The notes: generated by a model from the letters alone, not told the origin. Counted from the stretch's first letter, positions 47,271 through 57,111 are shown. The stretch: DNA of 64,000 bases from Piscibacillus halophilus (GCF_900110685.1 NZ_FOES01000001.1:124001-188000); one strand, 5' to 3'. Made by a program: numbers and translations.

Positions 47271-47347
47271 GTTTTAATAGAATGAATAATCAATCAAATG
47301 GTTCTTTAATAAAAAATATTTTTTCTTGTACGGAAGAGGGAGGAAAA

Positions 47348-48568
47348 ATGATTAACCGTTTTGAATTATCAAATGGTGTTCGGATTGTCGAAGAGGCCCT
47401 ACCTGCCTTACGTTCGATATCAATTGGGGTATGGGTTTTATCCGGATCAAGGAATGAAACCGATTCAAATAATGGTATTTCTCACTTAATTGAACACATG
47501 CTTTTTAAAGGGACACCGACTAAAACTGCCCGAGATATTGCAGAAGCCTTTGATTCAATTGGCGGTCATGCAAACGCCTTTACTTCTAAAGAATACACTT
47601 GCCTATATGCCAAAGTAATGGATCTTCATGCTGATTATGCATTAGATTTAATGTTTGATATGTTGTTTAATTCTAAAATTGATGAAGAAGAATTAGAAAG
47701 AGAAAAAAATGTCATCTATGAAGAAATAGCGATGACAGAAGATACCCCAGATGACATCATACATGATTATTTACATGATATCAGTTTTAAAGATCACCCG
47801 TTATCTAAACCAATACTAGGCGATCATAGTTCATTAGATAGTATTACTAGAGACGACATATTAAAATATAAAGAGAATTTTTATGCAGCTGATCGAATTG
47901 TTATATCTCTTGCCGGGAATATCACAGACGAGATATCTCAAAAAGTAAAAACCTTGTTTGAACAAATCCCTAGAAAAAAAACGCCTGATGATTTATTGAC
48001 AGATTGTTATTCCAGTCAAACACTTGAGAAAAGAAAAGATACAAACCAGGCTCATATCTGTTTAGGCTATAAAGGTATTCCTATTGGAAATAAATCTATT
48101 TATGATATATCCATCCTAAATAATGTACTAGGTGGCAGCATGAGTTCACGGTTATTTCAAAAGATTAGAGAAGATCTCGGATTAACTTATACTATTTTTT
48201 CTTATCACAATGCGTTTAGAGACAATGGTTTACTAACCATTTATGGTGCTACGACTGTTGAACAATTAGAACAATTGGAATATGAAGTGTATAAGACGAT
48301 TGATGAATTGCAAAAACAAGGAATAACCCAAAGAGAATTCGAAAATACGAAACAACAATTAAAAGGGCAACTTGTATTAGGTTTAGAGAATCCTAATAGC
48401 CGAATGCATCGAAATGGCCAAAATGAATTGTTATATCAACCACATTTAACGTTAGATGAGTTAATAGAGCAAATTGAAAAAGTAACTCGTGATGAAATTA
48501 TGAAAATTGCCTCTGAAATATTTAATAATTCTCCATCAAAAGCATGTATTCTTCCAATGGACGTATAA
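47348..48568 (+). CDS. mlpA: M16-family zinc peptidase MlpA (YmxG)
   Basis: This 406-residue protein is an M16 peptidase with the inverted zinc motif HLIEH at residues 46-50 and a downstream glutamate in NVIYEEIAM near 121-129, plus the C-terminal half domain with LGLTYTIFSYH. B. subtilis MlpA (YmxG) is the orthologue, reported to affect protease gene expression. The ATG at 47348 has GAGGGAGG upstream; an open frame back to 47282 lacks such a site. It lies between pnp and ymxH. Confidence 0.93.
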   Translation: MINRFELSNGVRIVEEALPALRSISIGVWVLSGSRNETDSNNGISHLIEHMLFKGTPTKTARDIAEAFDSIGGHANAFTSKEYTCLYAKVMDLHADYALDLMFDMLFNSKIDEEELEREKNVIYEEIAMTEDTPDDIIHDYLHDISFKDHPLSKPILGDHSSLDSITRDDILKYKENFYAADRIVISLAGNITDEISQKVKTLFEQIPRKKTPDDLLTDCYSSQTLEKRKDTNQAHICLGYKGIPIGNKSIYDISILNNVLGGSMSSRLFQKIREDLGLTYTIFSYHNAFRDNGLLTIYGATTVEQLEQLEYEVYKTIDELQKQGITQREFENTKQQLKGQLVLGLENPNSRMHRNGQNELLYQPHLTLDELIEQIEKVTRDEIMKIASEIFNNSPSKACILPMDV

Positions 48569-48588
48569 TGTATCAGAGGTGATTATTT

Positions 48589-48828
48589 ATGCGTTATCGA
48601 GATTTGACTGGTAAAGAGTTAATCGACGCATATAAAGGAGAAAGACTCGGGGTTTTAGGTAATACAGATCTTGATATTAATCCTCAGACTGGTCGGATTA
48701 ACTCGATTGTCATTCAAGATTTTTCTATGCTCGGTTTAAAAAAGGGAGATACCAATGCGAGAATAAATTGGAAAGATATTGAAGTCATTGGTGAAGACAT
48801 GATTATCGTAAAACCAGATCATACTTAA
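48589..48828 (+). CDS. ymxH: YlmC/YmxH family PRC-barrel-like protein
   Basis: This 79-residue protein has the YlmC/YmxH pattern, starting MRYRDLTGKELIDAYKGERL and containing DLDINPQTGRINSIVI with KGDTNARINWKDIEVIGED. It is a small beta-barrel (PRC-type) protein linked to sporulation in annotation; its biochemical role is not known. The ribosome site is CAGAGGTGAT. It follows mlpA by 20 bases and precedes the dipicolinate synthase genes. Confidence 0.92.
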   Translation: MRYRDLTGKELIDAYKGERLGVLGNTDLDINPQTGRINSIVIQDFSMLGLKKGDTNARINWKDIEVIGEDMIIVKPDHT

Positions 48829-48835
48829 TTTGAAG

Positions 48836-48867
48836 CTGACTCTCAAAAGTTTGAGGGTCAGTTTTTT
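48836..48867 (+). terminator. Intrinsic terminator after ymxH
   Basis: CTGACTCTCAAA at 48836-48847 pairs with TTTGAGGGTCAG at 48850-48861 with one T-G pair, followed by six T residues. Confidence 0.88.
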
Positions 48868-48895
48868 CACTTTTTTTGGGCTCCTACATAAGATA
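48868..48895 (+). promoter_or_regulatory. Candidate sigma-K promoter for dpaA-dpaB
   Basis: CAC at 48868-48870 and CATAAGATA at 48887-48895 fit the mother-cell sigma-K consensus AC-N16-CATANNNTA exactly at the AC, spacing and -10. In B. subtilis the spoVFA/dpaA operon is known to be sigma-K dependent, as dipicolinate is made late in the mother cell. The -35 directly follows the ymxH terminator T-run. Confidence 0.65.
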
Positions 48896-48930
48896 TATTG
48901 GGCTGAATGACGTAGGCGAGGTGATAAAAA

Positions 48931-49806
48931 ATGTTAACTGGAAAGTCGATCGTGGTAATTGGCGGTGATGCACGCCATGTTGAAATGATGAATCAACTAA
49001 TTGAAAAGGACGCAACGGTATATGCCATTGGATATGAAGAATTAGACGACGAAATTGAAGGATTGTTTCTAACGGATGTTGATCACATTCCAAAAGAAAA
49101 AATCGATGCCATCATTTTACCAGTTACTGGATTAGATCAAAAGGGGTATGCTGAGGGGCATTTTGCGGAGTCTTCTCCTCAAATAACTGAAGAGTGGTTG
49201 AATGGTTTTCCTGAGCATTGTTTGTTATTTACCGGTATTATGACCCCATTCTTAAGTGAATTGTCGATGTTTGAAAACAGGATTATAAAGTTATTCGACC
49301 GAGATGATGTAGCGATTTACAATTCAATTCCAACAGCTGAAGGAACGGTGATGTTTGCGATTCAACATACAGATTTTACAATTCATAATGCAAACGTCAC
49401 GATTTTAGGCCTTGGCCGTGTAGGTAAAACATTGATCCATACTTTTAAAGGGTTAGGGGCCAATGTATCAGTCTATTCAAGACATGATGATGAATTGGCA
49501 CGTATTTTCGAATATCAAGCGACACCTATTAGGTATGAAGAACTAGAACAATCTCTTAGAAATTGTAATATTTTAATCAATACGATTCCAGCTTTAATTG
49601 TGACACCTTCACTCATTAGTGCTTTACCAAAAGATAGCTTAATTATTGATTTAGCATCTAAACCTGGTGGCGTTGATTTTCGTTTTGCAAAAAAAAGAGG
49701 CATTAAAGCCATGTTAGCGCCTGGGTTACCTGGTTTAGTGGCCTCTAAAACAGCTGGAAGGATTTTAGCGCGCGTCATTCATAACATTATGTTAGAGAAT
49801 GCCTAA
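48931..49806 (+). CDS. dpaA: Dipicolinate synthase subunit A
   Basis: DpaA (SpoVFA) and DpaB convert dihydrodipicolinate to dipicolinic acid, the calcium-binding spore core metabolite. The 291-residue protein has an N-terminal Rossmann-like domain starting KSIVVIGGDARHVEMM and a second NAD(P)-binding domain with VTILGLGRVGKTLIHTFKGL near 154-173, then VYSRHDDELARI. GAGGTGAT precedes the ATG. It starts the dpaA-dpaB-asd-dapG-dapA cluster under a sigma-K-like promoter. Confidence 0.96.
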   Translation: MLTGKSIVVIGGDARHVEMMNQLIEKDATVYAIGYEELDDEIEGLFLTDVDHIPKEKIDAIILPVTGLDQKGYAEGHFAESSPQITEEWLNGFPEHCLLFTGIMTPFLSELSMFENRIIKLFDRDDVAIYNSIPTAEGTVMFAIQHTDFTIHNANVTILGLGRVGKTLIHTFKGLGANVSVYSRHDDELARIFEYQATPIRYEELEQSLRNCNILINTIPALIVTPSLISALPKDSLIIDLASKPGGVDFRFAKKRGIKAMLAPGLPGLVASKTAGRILARVIHNIMLENA

Positions 49807-49824
49807 GAAAGGAGCTTGTTCTCA

Positions 49825-50409
49825 TTGGATTTAAAAGGAAAGAGAATTGGTTTTGGGTTAACAGGATCTCATTGTACGTATGACGAAACATTTCCGCAAC
49901 TACAGCGTTTGATGGATTTAGGCGCAGAAGTGGTACCGATTGTATCTTATACGGTGCAGTCAACCGATACGAAATTTGGTGATGCCGCCGATCACTTAAA
50001 TAGAATACAGGATATTACACAGAAGTCTCTTATATCAAGCATTCCAGAAGCAGAACCTTTAGGGCCAAAGGAACCATTAGATTGTATGGTTATAGCCCCG
50101 ATGACAGGCAACTCATTAAGTAAATTTGCGAATGCTTTAACTGATAGTCCTGTTTTAATGGCAGCTAAAGCAACATTGCGAAATAGAAGCCCAGTTGTTT
50201 TAGCGATATCAACAAATGACGCATTAGGATTAAATGGAACCAATTTAGCCAAATTATTAGCAGCTAAAAATATTTATTTTGTGCCTTTTGGTCAAGATGA
50301 TCCAATCAAGAAACCAACTTCATTAGTTGCTCATATGAATCTATTGCCAGAAACGATTGAAAGTGCTTTAGAAGGCCAACAATTACAGCCTATATTGAGA
50401 CAATACTAG
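49825..50409 (+). CDS. dpaB: Dipicolinate synthase subunit B
   Basis: DpaB (SpoVFB) is the flavoprotein-like partner of DpaA in making spore dipicolinic acid. The 194-residue protein starts DLKGKRIGFGLTGSHCTYDE and has the flavoprotein-family LDCMVIAPMTGNSLSKFANA near 90-109 and RSPVVLAISTNDALGLNG near 130-147. The TTG at 49825 is preferred to the TTG at 49816, because AAAGGAG at 49808-49814 is ten bases upstream of it. Confidence 0.95.
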   Translation: MDLKGKRIGFGLTGSHCTYDETFPQLQRLMDLGAEVVPIVSYTVQSTDTKFGDAADHLNRIQDITQKSLISSIPEAEPLGPKEPLDCMVIAPMTGNSLSKFANALTDSPVLMAAKATLRNRSPVVLAISTNDALGLNGTNLAKLLAAKNIYFVPFGQDDPIKKPTSLVAHMNLLPETIESALEGQQLQPILRQY

Positions 50410-50414
50410 AAAAT

Positions 50415-50457
50415 CACTTTAAAGAATTTCAAATTGTGTTAAAATGACGTTAAAGTG
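50415..50457 (+). other. Inverted repeat upstream of asd
   Basis: CACTTTAA at 50415-50422 and TTAAAGTG at 50450-50457 form a perfect eight-base inverted repeat with a 27-base interval, just before the asd ribosome site. It contains a TTAAAAT-like -10 (50439-50445) with no good -35. It may be an operator or loop; no lysine riboswitch fold is seen. Confidence 0.35.
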
Positions 50458-50477
50458 TTCGAGGAGGGGAAATCAAC

Positions 50478-51530
50478 ATGGCAAATAACAAACAATACCA
50501 TGTAGCAGTAGTTGGAGTAACTGGAGCCGTTGGCCAAAAGATGTTAGGAATGCTGGAGCAAATAGATTTTCCAGTAGAAAAATTGTATCCTTTAGCATCA
50601 AAACGTTCAGCGGGCAAAACTGTAACTTTTAAAGGGGAATCTGTTGAAATAATAGAAGCAACACCAGACGCGTTTGAAGGAGTCGATATCGCGTTATTCT
50701 CAGCTGGTGGTTCGGTTTCCAAACAACTAGCTCATGAAGCGGTTCAACGCGGTGCAGTTGTTGTTGACAATACAAGTGCGTTCAGAATGGATCCTGAAGT
50801 GCCATTAGTGGTACCTGAGGTTAATCCTGAAGATATACAAAAGCATAAAGGGATTATAGCTAACCCAAATTGCTCAACAATTCAAATGGTTGTAGCATTA
50901 GAACCTATTCGCCAGAAGTATGGTTTAAACAGAGTAATTGTTTCAACTTACCAGTCTGTTTCTGGTGCTGGAAATGATGCGGTTGAGGAATTAAAAGATC
51001 AATCCCAAGCATTGTTAAATGGAGAAGATCCTGAGACAAATATTTTACCGGTAAAATCTGAACCAAATCATTATCCAATTGCGTTTAATGCGTTACCTCA
51101 AATTGATGTATTTGAAGATAACCATTATACGTTTGAAGAAATGAAAATGATTAATGAAACTAAAAAAATCATGCATGACTCAGAGCTAAAAGTAGCTGCA
51201 ACTTGTGTCCGTTTACCATTCTTCTATTCTCATGCCGAGAGTATTTATATTGAGATAGATGGTGATGATATCTCAATTGAAGACCTTCAAAATACATTAA
51301 AAGATCAGCCTGGTGTTGTGTTGGAGGATGACATCAACAATCAAGTTTATCCAACACCACTTTCTGCTGAAGGGAAAACAGATGTGTTTGTGGGACGTAT
51401 TCGTAAAGACTTAGATGTTGCAAATGGTTTTCATTTCTGGGTCGTTTCAGATAATTTATTAAAAGGTGCAGCGTGGAACTCTGTTCAGATTGCTCAACAA
51501 CTGATTCAGCAACCTGGAGGTTTAAAATGA
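50478..51530 (+). CDS. asd: Aspartate-semialdehyde dehydrogenase
   Basis: Asd reduces aspartyl phosphate to aspartate semialdehyde, the branch point to lysine, diaminopimelate, threonine and methionine. The 350-residue protein has the NADP-binding [18 protein letters not shown] near 9-26, the catalytic Cys132 in [10 protein letters not shown], and [17 protein letters not shown] near 156-172. GAGGAGGGG precedes the ATG. It overlaps dapG by four bases; together with DapA it feeds dipicolinate and cell-wall diaminopimelate. Confidence 0.97.
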   Translation: MANNKQYHVAVVGVTGAVGQKMLGMLEQIDFPVEKLYPLASKRSAGKTVTFKGESVEIIEATPDAFEGVDIALFSAGGSVSKQLAHEAVQRGAVVVDNTSAFRMDPEVPLVVPEVNPEDIQKHKGIIANPNCSTIQMVVALEPIRQKYGLNRVIVSTYQSVSGAGNDAVEELKDQSQALLNGEDPETNILPVKSEPNHYPIAFNALPQIDVFEDNHYTFEEMKMINETKKIMHDSELKVAATCVRLPFFYSHAESIYIEIDGDDISIEDLQNTLKDQPGVVLEDDINNQVYPTPLSAEGKTDVFVGRIRKDLDVANGFHFWVVSDNLLKGAAWNSVQIAQQLIQQPGGLK

Positions 51531-52747
51531 CAGTAATCGTTCAAAAATTTGGGGGGACATCTGTTAGAGATGCAGATGCTAGAACGCATGCCATAAATCA
51601 TGTTAAAGCGGCTGTTGATGACGGTCATCAAGTGGTCGTTGTAGTATCAGCTATGGGGCGTAAGGGTGAACCTTATGCCACTGATACACTGCTTGATTTA
51701 ATCCAATTTCCTGATCATCAGGTTACCCAACGTGAACTCGATCAATTAATGTCATGTGGCGAAATTATTTCGTCGGTCGTATTTGCGAATGAACTTAGAA
51801 ATCAAGGAGTTTCAGCAACTTCTATTTCTGGTGCAAAAGCAGGTATTATGACTACTAGCGATTTTACAAATGCACGAATTGAAAAAGTAAACCCTGATCT
51901 GATTCACACACTTTTTAACACAAACCAAGTGATCGTCGTGGCAGGTTTTCAGGGGCAAGACAGTTTTGGAAATATGACTACTTTAGGTCGAGGTGGCTCT
52001 GACACCTCGGCTGTTGCACTTGGAGCAGCTTTAAATGCTGACTTTGTAGATATTTTTACTGATGTAGATGGAATTAAAACGGCTGACCCCCGTTTAGTTA
52101 AGCATGCCGAGACGCTTAAAGCGATGACATATAGTGAAATTGTTCATTTAGCATATGAAGGATCAAAAGTCATCCACCCGAGAGCAGTCGAAATAGCAAT
52201 GCAAGAAAAAATACCTTTAAGGGTACGTTCAACTTATTCAAACGATGAAGGTACCTTAGTGACATCCAAAGTAAGTAATTCAATTGACCGATCCATCAAA
52301 GATCGTTTAGTAACAGGAATTGCTCAAGTATCTGGCTTATATCAAATTAATATAGATGCAAACGACAATCTTATTCAACTGCACGATGAAGTATTTGCAA
52401 AATTAGCCGAGGCTAGTATTTCCGTTGACTTCTTTAACATTTCGTCCAAAGGCATAACATTTACGATCCCAAAGGATAAATGGCAAATGACTAAGACGAT
52501 AATGGAATCAATGAATTTGAGCTATAATATAGAAGAAGATTGCGCAAAAGTCTCAACAGTAGGGGCTGGAATTCAAGGTGTGCCAGGGGTGGCCTCAAAA
52601 ATTGTGACTGCTTTGGCATCTCATAATATTCAAATTTTACAATCTGCTGATAGTCATACGACTATTTGGGTATTAATTAAAGAGAGAGACTTAGAAGCAG
52701 CAGTCAATGCTCTTCATGATAGTTTTTTAAGTAAGAAAGGAGATTAA
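51527..52747 (+). CDS. dapG: Aspartate kinase DapG (diaminopimelate-sensitive type)
   Basis: DapG phosphorylates aspartate at the start of the pathway. The 406-residue protein begins [20 protein letters not shown], has [20 protein letters not shown] near 185-204 and [15 protein letters not shown], and two C-terminal ACT domains (about 270-400) with [17 protein letters not shown]. Position between asd and dapA matches B. subtilis aspartokinase I, which is inhibited by diaminopimelate; that specificity is inferred. The ATG overlaps the asd stop. Confidence 0.95.
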   Translation: MTVIVQKFGGTSVRDADARTHAINHVKAAVDDGHQVVVVVSAMGRKGEPYATDTLLDLIQFPDHQVTQRELDQLMSCGEIISSVVFANELRNQGVSATSISGAKAGIMTTSDFTNARIEKVNPDLIHTLFNTNQVIVVAGFQGQDSFGNMTTLGRGGSDTSAVALGAALNADFVDIFTDVDGIKTADPRLVKHAETLKAMTYSEIVHLAYEGSKVIHPRAVEIAMQEKIPLRVRSTYSNDEGTLVTSKVSNSIDRSIKDRLVTGIAQVSGLYQINIDANDNLIQLHDEVFAKLAEASISVDFFNISSKGITFTIPKDKWQMTKTIMESMNLSYNIEEDCAKVSTVGAGIQGVPGVASKIVTALASHNIQILQSADSHTTIWVLIKERDLEAAVNALHDSFLSKKGD

Positions 52748-52749
52748 TC

Positions 52750-53613
52750 ATGGACTTTGGGAATGTTTTAACAGCAATGGTCACACCCTTTGATGATCAA
52801 AATGAATTGGATCTTAATCGAACTGAGGCATTAATTGAACATTTAATTAACAATGGGACCGATTCATTAGTTGTAGGTGGAACAACAGGTGAATCCCCTA
52901 CTTTAACTAAAGATGAAAAATTAACTTTATATAAACATGTTGTTAAAGTTGTCAACGGGCGAATTCCTGTAATAGCAGGAACTGGAAGCAATAATACGAA
53001 AGAAACAATTGAATTCACTCAGAAAGTTGAAGAAACAGGTGTGGACGCCGTCTTATTAGTTGCGCCTTATTACAATAAACCGAATCAGGAAGGTTTATAC
53101 CAGCACTTTAAAGCCATTGCCGAGTTGACTAAATTACCTGCAATGCTATATAACATACCAGGTCGAACATCCATTAATATGGATGTTGATACGATTGTTG
53201 CATTGTCTAAGGTTCCTAATATTGTTGCAGTTAAAGAATCAAGTCAAGATTTATTAGCCATCACTGACATTATTGATCAAACTGATGATGACTTTAAATT
53301 ATATAGTGGTGATGATGGATTTACATTACCGATTGTGTCTGTTGGTGGAGATGGAATTGTATCTGTTTCGTCTCATTTATATGGGAATGAAATGCAAGAC
53401 ATGATTCAATCTTATCGAAATGGTGATGTAGCTAGAGCGGCTCAATTACACCAACAGTTATTACCGAAGATGAAGGCTTTCTTTAAAGCCCCATCTCCGG
53501 TACCTGTTAAAACAGCATTAAACCAAGCTGGAATTTCTGTTGGTTCAGTTAGATTACCTTTAGTTCCTTTAACAAGTGATGAGGAACAACAGCTTAAAGC
53601 AGACTTACAATAA
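52750..53613 (+). CDS. dapA: 4-hydroxy-tetrahydrodipicolinate synthase
   Basis: DapA condenses aspartate semialdehyde with pyruvate, yielding the immediate precursor of both dipicolinate and diaminopimelate. The 287-residue TIM-barrel has GGTTGESPTLTKDEKLTL near 43-60, the Tyr-containing MLYNIPGRTSINMD near 131-144, and the Schiff-base Lys162 in VAVKESSQD. The start is ATG two bases after dapG with AAAGGAGA upstream. A terminator follows. Confidence 0.97.
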   Translation: MDFGNVLTAMVTPFDDQNELDLNRTEALIEHLINNGTDSLVVGGTTGESPTLTKDEKLTLYKHVVKVVNGRIPVIAGTGSNNTKETIEFTQKVEETGVDAVLLVAPYYNKPNQEGLYQHFKAIAELTKLPAMLYNIPGRTSINMDVDTIVALSKVPNIVAVKESSQDLLAITDIIDQTDDDFKLYSGDDGFTLPIVSVGGDGIVSVSSHLYGNEMQDMIQSYRNGDVARAAQLHQQLLPKMKAFFKAPSPVPVKTALNQAGISVGSVRLPLVPLTSDEEQQLKADLQ

Positions 53614-53622
53614 CTTTTACTT

Positions 53623-53660
53623 AAAGACTCTATTCTAAATTTTGAATAGGGTCTTTTTGT
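53623..53660 (+). terminator. Intrinsic terminator after dapA
   Basis: AAAGACTCTATTC at 53623-53635 pairs with GAATAGGGTCTTT at 53644-53656 with one T-G pair, around an AT-rich loop, followed by TTTTTG. Confidence 0.85.
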
Positions 53661-53711
53661 ATGAACAGCAAGCATTTGTAAACACTAAAGGGCAAAGGTA
53701 GGTGTTTATAA

Positions 53712-54452
53712 ATGTCAGAGGATAAGAATAAAGAACAACAAAATGATCAGCAAAATGATGAGAACAAAGATGATGCATCTGGTTCACTAGTGGACAAAAT
53801 TAAACAATTAGGACAGACTAATGTCCCGCAAGCCCCTGAGTCCAATATTCACGTACTCCCTATTATTGGACAAATTGAGGGACACTTACAATTACCACAG
53901 AAAAATAAAACAACAAAATATGAGCATTTAATTCCTCAAATTGTGGCTATTGAACAAAACCCTAAAATTGAAGGTGTGATTTTATTACTTAATACAGTAG
54001 GTGGAGATGTAGAGGCTGGGTTAGCCATTTCTGAAATGATTTCTTCAATCTCAAAACCAACTGTCTCGATTGTTCTTGGGGGTGGACATTCGATTGGGGT
54101 ACCTATAGCTGTTTCAGCTAACTACTCTTTCATTACTGAAACGGCAACGATGACCATTCACCCTATAAGACTTACAGGTCTCGTGATTGGTGTTCCGCAA
54201 ACATTTGAATACTTGGATAAAATGCAAGATCGAGTCATCAATTTTGTCGTAAAGAACTCTAAAATTAATGCAGAAGATTTTAAAGAGTTAATGTTTGCTA
54301 AAGGAAACTTGACACGTGACATCGGGACAAACGTTGTCGGCAAAGATGCGGTTGATTGTGGTCTAATCGATAATGTTGGTGGTGTTAAAGAAGCGATTGA
54401 AAAGCTCAATGAGTTAATTGCTGTCAACAAAGGGGAGCAGGTGGTACAGTGA
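53712..54452 (+). CDS. tepA: ClpP-like serine protease TepA
   Basis: TepA is a ClpP-class protease described in B. subtilis as a translocation-enhancing protein that degrades signal or presequence peptides. The 246-residue protein has an acidic, Asn/Gln-rich N-terminal tail (about 1-30) and a ClpP-fold domain with [15 protein letters not shown] near 95-109, the nucleophile Ser in [12 protein letters not shown], and the His in MTIHPIRL. It lacks an N-terminal signal. It overlaps ylzJ and follows dapA directly; rnjB, usually between, is absent. Confidence 0.92.
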   Translation: MSEDKNKEQQNDQQNDENKDDASGSLVDKIKQLGQTNVPQAPESNIHVLPIIGQIEGHLQLPQKNKTTKYEHLIPQIVAIEQNPKIEGVILLLNTVGGDVEAGLAISEMISSISKPTVSIVLGGGHSIGVPIAVSANYSFITETATMTIHPIRLTGLVIGVPQTFEYLDKMQDRVINFVVKNSKINAEDFKELMFAKGNLTRDIGTNVVGKDAVDCGLIDNVGGVKEAIEKLNELIAVNKGEQVVQ

Positions 54453-54655
54453 TTTTATATACACCATTGAATGAACAGGAAATTTTTGAAGATGAAGATC
54501 AAAGTGTTTATCAATTTGTTACAGTCAATCACGCAACTGTCAAATTACGTCGTGATCCCGAACTGAATGGATATCAAATCGTTCATATGGTTTCAACAAA
54601 TCCAGCAGATTATTTAAATAGTGAATTACAACCTGGAACGACATATTACTTATAA
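54449..54655 (+). CDS. ylzJ: YlzJ-like small protein
   Basis: This 68-residue protein starts [15 protein letters not shown] and contains [15 protein letters not shown] at its end, matching the YlzJ-like family found next to tepA in Bacillaceae. Function is unknown. The GTG start overlaps the end of tepA by four bases, so it is probably translated by coupling. It has no membrane segment and no recognisable active site. Confidence 0.88.
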   Translation: MILYTPLNEQEIFEDEDQSVYQFVTVNHATVKLRRDPELNGYQIVHMVSTNPADYLNSELQPGTTYYL

Positions 54656-54659
54656 AGTC

Positions 54660-54691
54660 TTATCCAAAATATTGGATAACTATGGTATAAT
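54660..54691 (+). promoter_or_regulatory. Candidate ftsK/spoIIIE promoter with an inverted repeat
   Basis: TATGGTATAAT contains an extended -10 (TGG before TATAAT at 54686-54691), with no good -35. TTATCCAA at 54660-54667 and TTGGATAA at 54672-54679 form a perfect inverted repeat just upstream, covering the -35 zone. A repressor or activator could bind there. Confidence 0.45.
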
Positions 54692-54704
54692 ATAATCTAC
54701 AGCA

Positions 54705-54727
54705 AAGCAGCCTACACACGGCTGCTT
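54705..54727 (+). other. Hairpin in the ftsK/spoIIIE leader
   Basis: AAGCAGCC at 54705-54712 pairs perfectly with GGCTGCTT at 54720-54727. The following CCTTACTTTT is a poor T-run. It may be a weak terminator for ylzJ or a leader structure for the next gene. Confidence 0.5.
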
Positions 54728-54748
54728 CCTTACTTTTGGAGGGATACG

Positions 54749-57061
54749 ATGGCTAAACGTAAAAAGAAAAAACAATCAAGACGAAAAAAACGTCACGTAT
54801 TACAATTTGAACTGATCGGATTACTATTAATCTTAAGTGCCATCTTCTCAAGTGGAATTAGTACCATTGGGGAAGGGTTTATTCCTCATGTATTTGTCAC
54901 ACTCTTTCAATGGTTATTTGGATTTTGGTACATCGTAGTAAGTCTATCTTTATTTGTTATTGGTTTATTCTTAATGTTAAAAAGACAGTGGCCTAACTTT
55001 AAAACATCTAAATGGGTCGGTTTTTATGTATTATTTGGCTCCATTCTATTATTTACACATGTTCAGACATTCGATACAATCATTAATCAGCATCCAGATG
55101 ATCATATTTTTGGAATCACATGGAATTATTTTGAAAGTTATCAATCCGGAGTACTTGACTACCAATACATAGGTGCTGGCATGATTGGTGCTACCTTATT
55201 TGCGGCTAGTTACTATCTTCTATCGTCAGCGGGTGCTAAAGTTTTAGCTGTTTTTGGTGTTCTTATTGGGTTTATGTTGTTAAGCGAGAAATCACTTGGA
55301 GAAGTGTTACGTAAGATCTATGAACGCTTATCACGAGTAACCAATCGTATCAATGAGCGTCTAAAAGAGCGAAAAGAAGCAAAGCTTGAAGCGAAAAAAT
55401 CAGAAAAAGAAGCAGAAGGTATTCCAGAGACAACTTATAGCATCGAAGCGAATGAGGATGAACAAGCCAAACCAGAACCAGTTATCGAGGATTTCCAAGA
55501 GTATGTAGATGATTCTTCAAGCAAATTAGAAACTAAACAATGGACGGATACAGTAAGCCAAGAAGATGATTCTGAATCAGATGAGGAAGATGTACAAGCT
55601 CTACCAATGGCTGAGTTAGAGAATGAATCTTATAAACTACCATCTCTACAATTATTAAATAGTCCAGTTGCTCATTCTCAACAACATGAAAAATCACAGA
55701 TTCAATCAACCGTTCAAAAACTAGAAAAGACATTTAATAGTTTTGGAGTTAAAGCAAAGGTGACGAAAGTTCATGTTGGTCCAGCGGTAACAAAATATGA
55801 AGTATACCCGGATGTCGGTGTAAAGGTTAGTAAAATCGTTAACCTGCACGATGACCTTGCCTTAGCCTTAGCAGCAAAAGATATTCGTATAGAAGCCCCT
55901 ATTCCAGGTAAATCAGCAATCGGAATAGAGGTTCCTAATACAGAAGTCGCTCAGGTATCGCTTCGTGAAGTCGTACAGCATGCTCACACTAATCCTTCGA
56001 AGTTATTGTTTGGTTTAGGTAGAGATATCGCGGGAGAAGCGATTACAGCAGAATTAAATAAAATGCCTCACTTATTAATTGCGGGTGCTACAGGTAGTGG
56101 TAAAAGTGTTTGTGTTAATGGAATCATTACGAGTATTCTATTGCGAGCTAAACCACATGAAGTGAAAATGATGATGATTGACCCGAAAAAGGTAGAATTA
56201 AATGTTTACAACGGAATTCCACATTTATTAGCGCCTGTCGTAACTGATCCAAAGAAAGCTTCACAAGCATTAAAGAAAATCGTATCTGAGATGGAAAGAC
56301 GTTATGATTTATTCTCGGATACAGGAACGCGAAATATTGAAGGTTATAACGAGTACGTAAGCAAAATCAACGAGAAAGAAGGAGAAAACCACCCACATTT
56401 ACCTTATGTTGTGGTCTTAATCGATGAGTTAGCTGATTTAATGATGGTAGCATCTAGTGAAGTAGAGGACTCTATTACTAGACTTGCCCAAATGGCGAGA
56501 GCAGCTGGAATTCATTTAATTATTGCAACTCAAAGACCATCTGTTGATGTCATTACAGGTGTCATTAAAGCTAATATTCCTTCTAGAATCGCATTTAGTG
56601 TCTCCTCACAAACGGATTCTAGAACAATATTAGATGGTGGTGGAGCTGAAAAACTGCTCGGTAAAGGGGATATGTTATTCTTCCCAGTTGGCGCTTCAAA
56701 ACCTACCCGAATACAAGGTGCGTTTCTATCAGATCATGAAGTGGAACGAATTGTAGATTTTTGTATTGAACAGCAAAAAGCTCAATATCAAGAAGAAATG
56801 ATTCCGGATGAAGTAAATGAAGTTACAAATGATGTGGATGATGAGTTGTATGAAGATGCGGTTCAACTTGTTGTCAGTATGCAAAGTGCCAGTGTATCAA
56901 TGTTACAACGTAAGTTTAGAGTCGGTTATACCCGAGCAGCAAGACTGATAGATGCCATGGAAGAACGGGGCATTGTAGGACCATACGAAGGTAGTAAGCC
57001 GAGAAAAGTTTTAGTTAGCCAATATCAAGAAGAAGAACAACAACAGACAACCAATTCATAA
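54749..57061 (+). CDS. spoIIIE: DNA translocase SpoIIIE/FtsK
   Basis: SpoIIIE pumps the chromosome into the forespore and clears trapped DNA at septa. The 770-residue protein has a basic N-terminus, about four transmembrane helices (residues 22-180), an acidic linker, the alpha domain, the ATPase with Walker A GATGSGKS at 446-453 and Walker [15 protein letters not shown], and a C-terminal gamma winged-helix domain with [20 protein letters not shown] near 714-733. It is separated from ylzJ by its own promoter-like sequence. A second FtsK paralogue (SftA) may exist elsewhere, so vegetative roles cannot be judged. Confidence 0.96.
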   Translation: MAKRKKKKQSRRKKRHVLQFELIGLLLILSAIFSSGISTIGEGFIPHVFVTLFQWLFGFWYIVVSLSLFVIGLFLMLKRQWPNFKTSKWVGFYVLFGSILLFTHVQTFDTIINQHPDDHIFGITWNYFESYQSGVLDYQYIGAGMIGATLFAASYYLLSSAGAKVLAVFGVLIGFMLLSEKSLGEVLRKIYERLSRVTNRINERLKERKEAKLEAKKSEKEAEGIPETTYSIEANEDEQAKPEPVIEDFQEYVDDSSSKLETKQWTDTVSQEDDSESDEEDVQALPMAELENESYKLPSLQLLNSPVAHSQQHEKSQIQSTVQKLEKTFNSFGVKAKVTKVHVGPAVTKYEVYPDVGVKVSKIVNLHDDLALALAAKDIRIEAPIPGKSAIGIEVPNTEVAQVSLREVVQHAHTNPSKLLFGLGRDIAGEAITAELNKMPHLLIAGATGSGKSVCVNGIITSILLRAKPHEVKMMMIDPKKVELNVYNGIPHLLAPVVTDPKKASQALKKIVSEMERRYDLFSDTGTRNIEGYNEYVSKINEKEGENHPHLPYVVVLIDELADLMMVASSEVEDSITRLAQMARAAGIHLIIATQRPSVDVITGVIKANIPSRIAFSVSSQTDSRTILDGGGAEKLLGKGDMLFFPVGASKPTRIQGAFLSDHEVERIVDFCIEQQKAQYQEEMIPDEVNEVTNDVDDELYEDAVQLVVSMQSASVSMLQRKFRVGYTRAARLIDAMEERGIVGPYEGSKPRKVLVSQYQEEEQQQTTNS

Positions 57062-57083
57062 TTTTTTAAATTTACTTTATATT

Positions 57084-57111
57084 TTATTTTGTAGGACTAT
57101 CGTGTTATATT
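57084..57111 (+). promoter_or_regulatory. Candidate promoter for the nucleoside transporter operon
   Basis: TTTATT at 57084-57089 and TATATT at 57106-57111 are 16 bases apart, with TGT before the -10 giving an extended -10. The -35 is poor. A long terminator-like hairpin starts immediately downstream at 57116. Confidence 0.4.

Noticed and set aside
50410-50477. Lysine riboswitch or T-box before asd-dapG-dapA
   Set aside because: The gap is only 68 bases and has no riboswitch-sized fold or T-box motif.
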